Shown one piece after another: positions 59,697 through 64,000 of a DNA stretch of 64,000 nt (position 1 is the stretch's first letter; each line of letters opens with the position of its first letter). The stretch spans positions 7,799,261-7,863,260 of the forward strand of contig NC_041002.1 in assembly GCF_004193775.1 (NCBI RefSeq), read 5' to 3'. The position numbers and the translations under genes were made by a program. The DNA comes from Glycine soja. Lineage: Eukaryota; Streptophyta; Magnoliopsida; Fabales; Fabaceae. Under the pieces are notes generated by a model. That model made no database searches. It was not told the origin of the DNA and saw nothing but the letters and a program-made list of their open reading frames with translations.

Positions 59697-60270
59697 TGAC
59701 AAACCCAAAAATGAACATGATGAGGGTATTGCAAGAGCACAATAAAACTTTCATTAAATGGTTTAGAGAAACAATTTTAGATGATGACTATTCTTGCAAA
59801 AACATTGAAATTGTTAGCTGTTGGGCCAAATCTCAGTGTACCTACTTGGAAAGGATATGATATCAACAATTATTCCTTCTACACCAAGTCACAAGATGAT
59901 AAAAGTACCATGCAAAATAATGGGGTGAGTGTTGATGTTGATTCTGATCACTTTTGCAGTGCAATAGACAACAACTAGATTTGAGCGTCCATGTCATACT
60001 TTGGAGTCATTGAACAAATCTGGGAGGTTGATTACATTGAATTTAGAGTGCCTATTTTTAAGTGTAAATGGGTGAATGGAAATACCAATATCTATCAAGA
60101 TCATTTGGGATTTACTTTAGTAGACCTAAATAAGGTGGGCTACACAGACAAACCTTTCATTATGGCAGAACAAGCCTGACAGGTGTTTTACGTCCAAGAT
60201 CATTCAAGATTTTCAATGGTTCTACAAGGAAGACCCAGCGGTATCCATGTGAGACATCAGCTTTTTCCAA
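59697..60270 (+). pseudogene. CACTA transposase (TNPD) C-terminal part
   Basis: Reads, across two stops and one frame change, HNKTFIKWFRETILDDDYSC, KLLAVGPNLSVPTWKGYDIN, NYSFYTKSQDDKSTMQNNGV, SYFGVIEQIWEVDYIEFRVP, IFKCKWVNGNTNIYQDHLGF, TLVDLNKVGYTDKPFIMAEQ and ARQVFYVQDHSRFSMVLQG-like sequence. These are landmarks of the DUF4218/DUF4216 region at the end of plant CACTA transposases. The catalytic domain is not in the window. Confidence 0.85.
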
Positions 60271-60482
60271 TAGAATGCCTCCTATAAATGAGTCACACGA
60301 CGTTGATGATATACATGCAAATTGTAATGATTATGATGGAGGATTATGGGAGAACATTATGACGTAACTGCATTGTATCAAAGTAATGTTAACCATATTG
60401 TGTTATTTGTTTTGTAATTTTATAATGTTTACATTTGCAGTATGTTATGTATATGGTATTTGTAAGTCCTTATCATTAATGT

Positions 60483-61880
60483 TTATTTATTTATTTTGAC
60501 AGGTTCATGGGAACACCTCCAAGGTCCCCTCTGCAGTTAGATGGTCACTCAAAGGCTATGTCTAGGAAGACTAGACAATCCACACGGCTAAGAAGATTGA
60601 CTTTAAGAACATTGGATCAGCCTAGACCAACAATTAACATTGATGCTGGAACTGGGCGAGGATCGGGCCCCCACAAAGAGAAGTTCCACAACTATCTGGG
60701 GGTCATAACTAGAGAAAAGATTCCAATTGTACATAGCAATTGGAAAGATGTACCAGAATCTCTAAAGGACCTAGTATGGGATGACATTTTGGTAATTCAA
60801 CTTAACATGGTGTTGTATTAATTTTTCTAGTAACACAACTTCAAAATGTTCACATTATGTAACTGTTACACAACAATATGTTATGCAGACAAAGTTTGAT
60901 ATCCCAGAAGTACAAAATGCCAAGAAAATGGTCATGTCAACGGTGGCCACTAGATGGAGGCAATTTAAATCTTCCTTCACCATGAAATTTGTGTATGCTA
61001 ACTATGAGGGACAACATAGTCGTGATCCTTCCATAAAATATGGTCTAGATCCACAAACTTGGGAGAAATTTGCTGCAACCCGCAAAACCCCTAACTAGCA
61101 GGTTACATATGAATGTTTGTCACTTAAGTACTGACTATTTGTCATTATCATTTCATTTGGATTGTTTTGATTAGAATAATATATGCTACATGACATGGAA
61201 TCAGGAAAAAGGCACATGAAAATTCAAAAACACAATGACCGCCCCAATTTACTGTCTCATGGGGAATATGATTTGCTTGAAAAGAAGCTGTTAGATGAGA
61301 AAATCAAGAAAATACAACACGAGGCAATGATGACTGAGAATACACCAAAGATTCATGACCCCCCCCCCCCCATTTCCCATCGAAAGACATGTTAAGTGGA
61401 AGTTGGCACGTACAAAACGATATGGGCAAATGACATCTCAAGCGGCAAAAGAAATATTAGATAAAATTATGAGTTTGTGTTTTACATATAATTTCAATTA
61501 ATTGTTTTTTTATTAATAGTCGTTACCTCATTTCATGAATGTCCATGTGGTGTTTCATAAAGGACTCGTTAGAAGAACAGTCTACACAGGGTACGTTTGT
61601 TTCCCATGATCGTGATGACATTTTTATCACTACCATTGATTGATCGAATCATGGAGGTCGTGTTCATGCAGTGGGGTTTGGTGTCACAATAAGTCAATAC
61701 TATAGGAGGGCATCACGTGGCTCCGGCAGCTCATCCACATCTATCACCCAACAACAGTTGATTGAGATAATTAGAAGCCACAAGGAAGAGGTCAAGAATG
61801 AGATTGGAGAAGAAAACAAACAGAATCTAGAGAAATTGAAACAAGAGTTGAAGGAGGCCATAAAAATTGAGTTTTTCTAA
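60483..61880 (+). pseudogene. CACTA second gene, Transposase_24 (Ptta/En/Spm) family
   Basis: Exon at 60503-60821: SRKTRQSTRLRRLTLRTLDQ, KEKFHNYLGVITREKIPIVH, NWKDVPESLKDLVWDDI. Exon from about 60889: [59 protein letters not shown], then TAG where relatives have Trp. Next, about 61180-61395, a charged MKIQKHNDRPNLLSHGEYDL, LEKKLLDEKI, and a Pro-rich end with a run of ten C. Last, 61671-61880, HAVGFGVTISQYYRR and a coiled-coil-like EEVKNEIGEENKQNLEKLKQ ELKEAIKIE. By analogy with TNPA it would bind sub-terminal repeats. Interrupted at several points. Confidence 0.8.
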
Positions 61881-61899
61881 GGGGATCATAGTACTCACC

Positions 61900-63420
61900 C
61901 CCGATTGAAGCAGATTTACATGTATTAGGTGCACGCGCGAGCACAAAGGGGAGCAATGATGAAATTTCCGTCAACCCATCAAGGGAAGAACATGTAGCTC
62001 ATGTCATACAAACTATGGGGTTGTTTGTGCAACGTGAGCATTCTACACACCTGGTGGCCTTGAGAAAAATATATGAGGGAGGGTCTGCCATACATAGTGT
62101 GGCTATGCAGATGATATCGTAAGGGTTAACGTTGACAAAGTTATTGACGGTGATGCTCAAGTCTCGTTCATGACATCAGAAATTCAGTATGTCAGGCAAA
62201 CCCTCGACACATTCATTGCATGGCCAACACATCTTGTAAAACTTGTATCAAATAAGGTAAGTTTAACTTTGTTTAACATATATTAACATATTTGTTCATA
62301 TATATAAAAAGAGACTCAAATTGAGTTAATTTTTGTTTTCGTTAACCTTGTAGGATTCTCTTATTACTCCAAAGAAAGCAACTGAAGTTGTCCAAAGGTC
62401 GAATGATTCTAGATGATCCCTTGTGTGACTTGATTAAGTGCTTGTACGATATTTACGAGAAGCATGTTGAGTTGTTGTGGAATGGGACTAAATTTGAGAT
62501 TCCAAATGTAGATGCATCATTCTTCTTAACATATTCTGATGCCAATGAAATGATATCATGTGACAAATGTTTGAACATAGCTATACTACAACTATGGATC
62601 ATGTAAGTAAATTCCACATCATTGAATAATTAATAATATTCATTATGATATACATCAACTTAACTTTTCATTTGAAATGTTGAAAATAGGTTTATGGATG
62701 ACTGGAGTTGTAGCTTGGGTCATGGATCGGTGTATGGATTCCTCGAGCCTCAGTTGATACACAATGCAAATGATAGATGTGTTGAATGTCAACATTACAT
62801 TGAAAATTGGGTTAAGGAATCCCAAAGAGAGGTCTACCTAGGAGCTTATTTGAATCAGTAAGTAAAATTTATGATATCCCAAAAAAGAATGTTTCTGTAA
62901 TTCATACCTAATTATTGTCTAATTCAGGGCCCATTGGCAACTGGTTGTTTTGCTTCCTACAAACAATGTTGCCGTCTGGTTTTGTTCGTTGTGTAAGAAG
63001 TCTGATGTTCATATCAAAGCTACAATAAATAAGTTAATCTTTATATTATAAGTCATTTAATGCATTTTTGAGTTGGATAGATAAATAATTTTGTCCTCGT
63101 TTATACGTCCATATCTTTCTATGCAGTGGACTCAAGACATTAAAGACTACTTCTGATAGTAAAATTGATCAAGCTACACCTTAGTGGATTGAAGTGAAGG
63201 TTAGTCATATAATTAATGGTTATTTGTGACTGCTGATGTTGTGTAACATTTTAATTATAAGATTGAATTATTTTTCATATTCAATGTAGAGTCACATTTA
63301 AAAAGGAGGATTTGAGTGTAGCTATTATGTCATGCATTGGATGTGGAACATAGTAAGCGGGGAATTGAAGAATGATGGAGCATGGTATATATACTAACCC
63401 GCAAAAAAAAATTTACTTGA
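61900..63420 (+). pseudogene. Ulp1-like (C48) cysteine protease carried by the CACTA element
   Basis: The first part, 61930-62250, is poorly conserved (ARASTKGSND, VQREHSTHLVALRKIYEGGS). Then come DDPLCDLIKCLYDIYEKHVE and FFLTYSDANEMISCD (62400-62605), FMDDWSCSLGHGSVYGFLEP (62690), GAYLNQ|AHWQLVVLLPTNNVAVWF (62845/62930; catalytic His in HWQL), KTLKTTSDSKIDQATP, a stop (a CAG to TAG change) and WIEV, then GGFECSYYVMHWMWNI (63310; catalytic Cys). The His and Cys of the protease are kept; the Asp position reads WFCSL, as I recall for related transposon copies. Intron borders such as AATCA|GTAAGT and TTCAG|GGCCC are recognisable. Such genes may cut SUMO-like proteins; here it is broken. Confidence 0.78.
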
Positions 63421-64000
63421 CAAACAATTTTTATTCCTTTGTCAAATGAAGATGACTAATTTTTATATTTTTATATTTCATGTCTTTCTTTAAACATGTA
63501 TTATAAACAAGTTTGTAGTTGTATTGACCCAAAATTGAGAATAAAATACATATTTGTTTATTTGATTTTGGTCTGCTTCAAAATATTTGGACAATGCACT
63601 CTATTCGCAATGGGTATTTGCATCGAAAGGATATTTGTTTTTTGTGCGAGCCCGTTAGGAATTGTTTCAAGTGATTGTGAAGATGAGGATTTCGATACTG
63701 CTGATGATAGTCCAATTTACATCTACAAATATTAGGTAGTACAACTGCACTCATCTTTTTTTAGTTCAAGCTTTTTACCTTTGAAATTGTGTTTGTCATC
63801 AATGTTGAAGTTATTAATACTATAAATTATTAACAAAACATGTCCTTGTTTTTTTCAAAATAGAAATCTCAATGAAGAACGAGGAGCCAAGGTAAAGATC
63901 CATGTGGTCACACCTGAGACTCTAGTAACAACATTAACAGTTTGTTGTTGGCTTCAAATCACGACTACTTGTCTTTGAGCAACAAATAGCGGTGGAAGGT

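Larger units (their letters stand above)
59697..64000 (+). mobile_element. Decayed CACTA (En/Spm) element, open at the right edge
   Basis: It contains, in the order usual for legume CACTA elements, the C-terminal part of the TNPD-like transposase, a Transposase_24 (Ptta/En/Spm) gene and a Ulp1-type peptidase gene. The left part, with the DDE core of the transposase and the left end, is missing, and no CACTA terminal motif lies near 59697. The right end lies beyond the window. Confidence 0.75.

Overview
The window is plant nuclear DNA. Genes are intron-rich, AT-rich spacers are long, transposons are nested in one another, and a plastid gene fragment is present. The ureide-permease-type transporter, the restorer-of-fertility-like (RFL) PPR gene and the style of the transposons point to a phaseoloid legume, most likely soybean (Glycine). 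The species call is inference from remembered family resemblance; no search was run.

Layout: (1) 1-2150 is retroelement-like repeat with no gene. (2) 3.0-9.1 kb, minus strand, is a ureide permease (UPS) gene whose exons can all be assigned. A 7-bp tandem duplication frameshifts its first coding exon, so it looks like a null allele or a recent pseudogene. One of its introns appears to be GC-AG. (3) 9.2-14.2 kb is AT-rich intergenic DNA with a microsatellite and a MITE. (4) 14,253-31,724 is a Mutator-like element (MULE 'A') bounded by a 9-10 bp target-site duplication (TSD). A 1-kb RTE LINE, a probable solo LTR and a 5.7-kb LTR retrotransposon have inserted into it. (5) 31.7-38.9 kb holds a nested stack: a hAT fragment, a hAT-type MITE inserted in its right TSD, and a plastid petB piece inserted in the MITE. 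A 406-bp tandem duplication follows. (6) 38,905-50,200 is a second, related MULE ('B') in the opposite orientation with ~265-bp terminal inverted repeats (TIRs). (7) 51.2-53.0 kb, plus strand, is a second broken UPS exon split by a rearranged Copia element. (8) 55.4-58.0 kb has a degenerate PP2C 3' fragment and an intact RFL-type PPR gene of 601 codons, the only convincingly intact host gene seen. (9) 58.0-58.7 kb is a second copy of the MITE, lacking the petB insert. (10) 59.7 kb to the end is a decayed CACTA element: the end of its TNPD-like transposase, a Transposase_24-type gene and a captured Ulp1-like protease gene.

The most interesting system is the MULE family. Both copies carry the same divergently arranged set: a MULE transposase and a one-domain protein on one strand, and a plant mobile domain (PMD, aminotransferase-like) protein plus two further proteins on the other. 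The transposase N-terminus and the three small proteins share one small domain, PB1-like in appearance, present at least five times per element. The inter-gene spacers are tandem arrays, several of them shared by the two copies. Both copies are inactivated by different lesions, many of them C-to-T or G-to-A changes as expected of methylated, silenced transposons.
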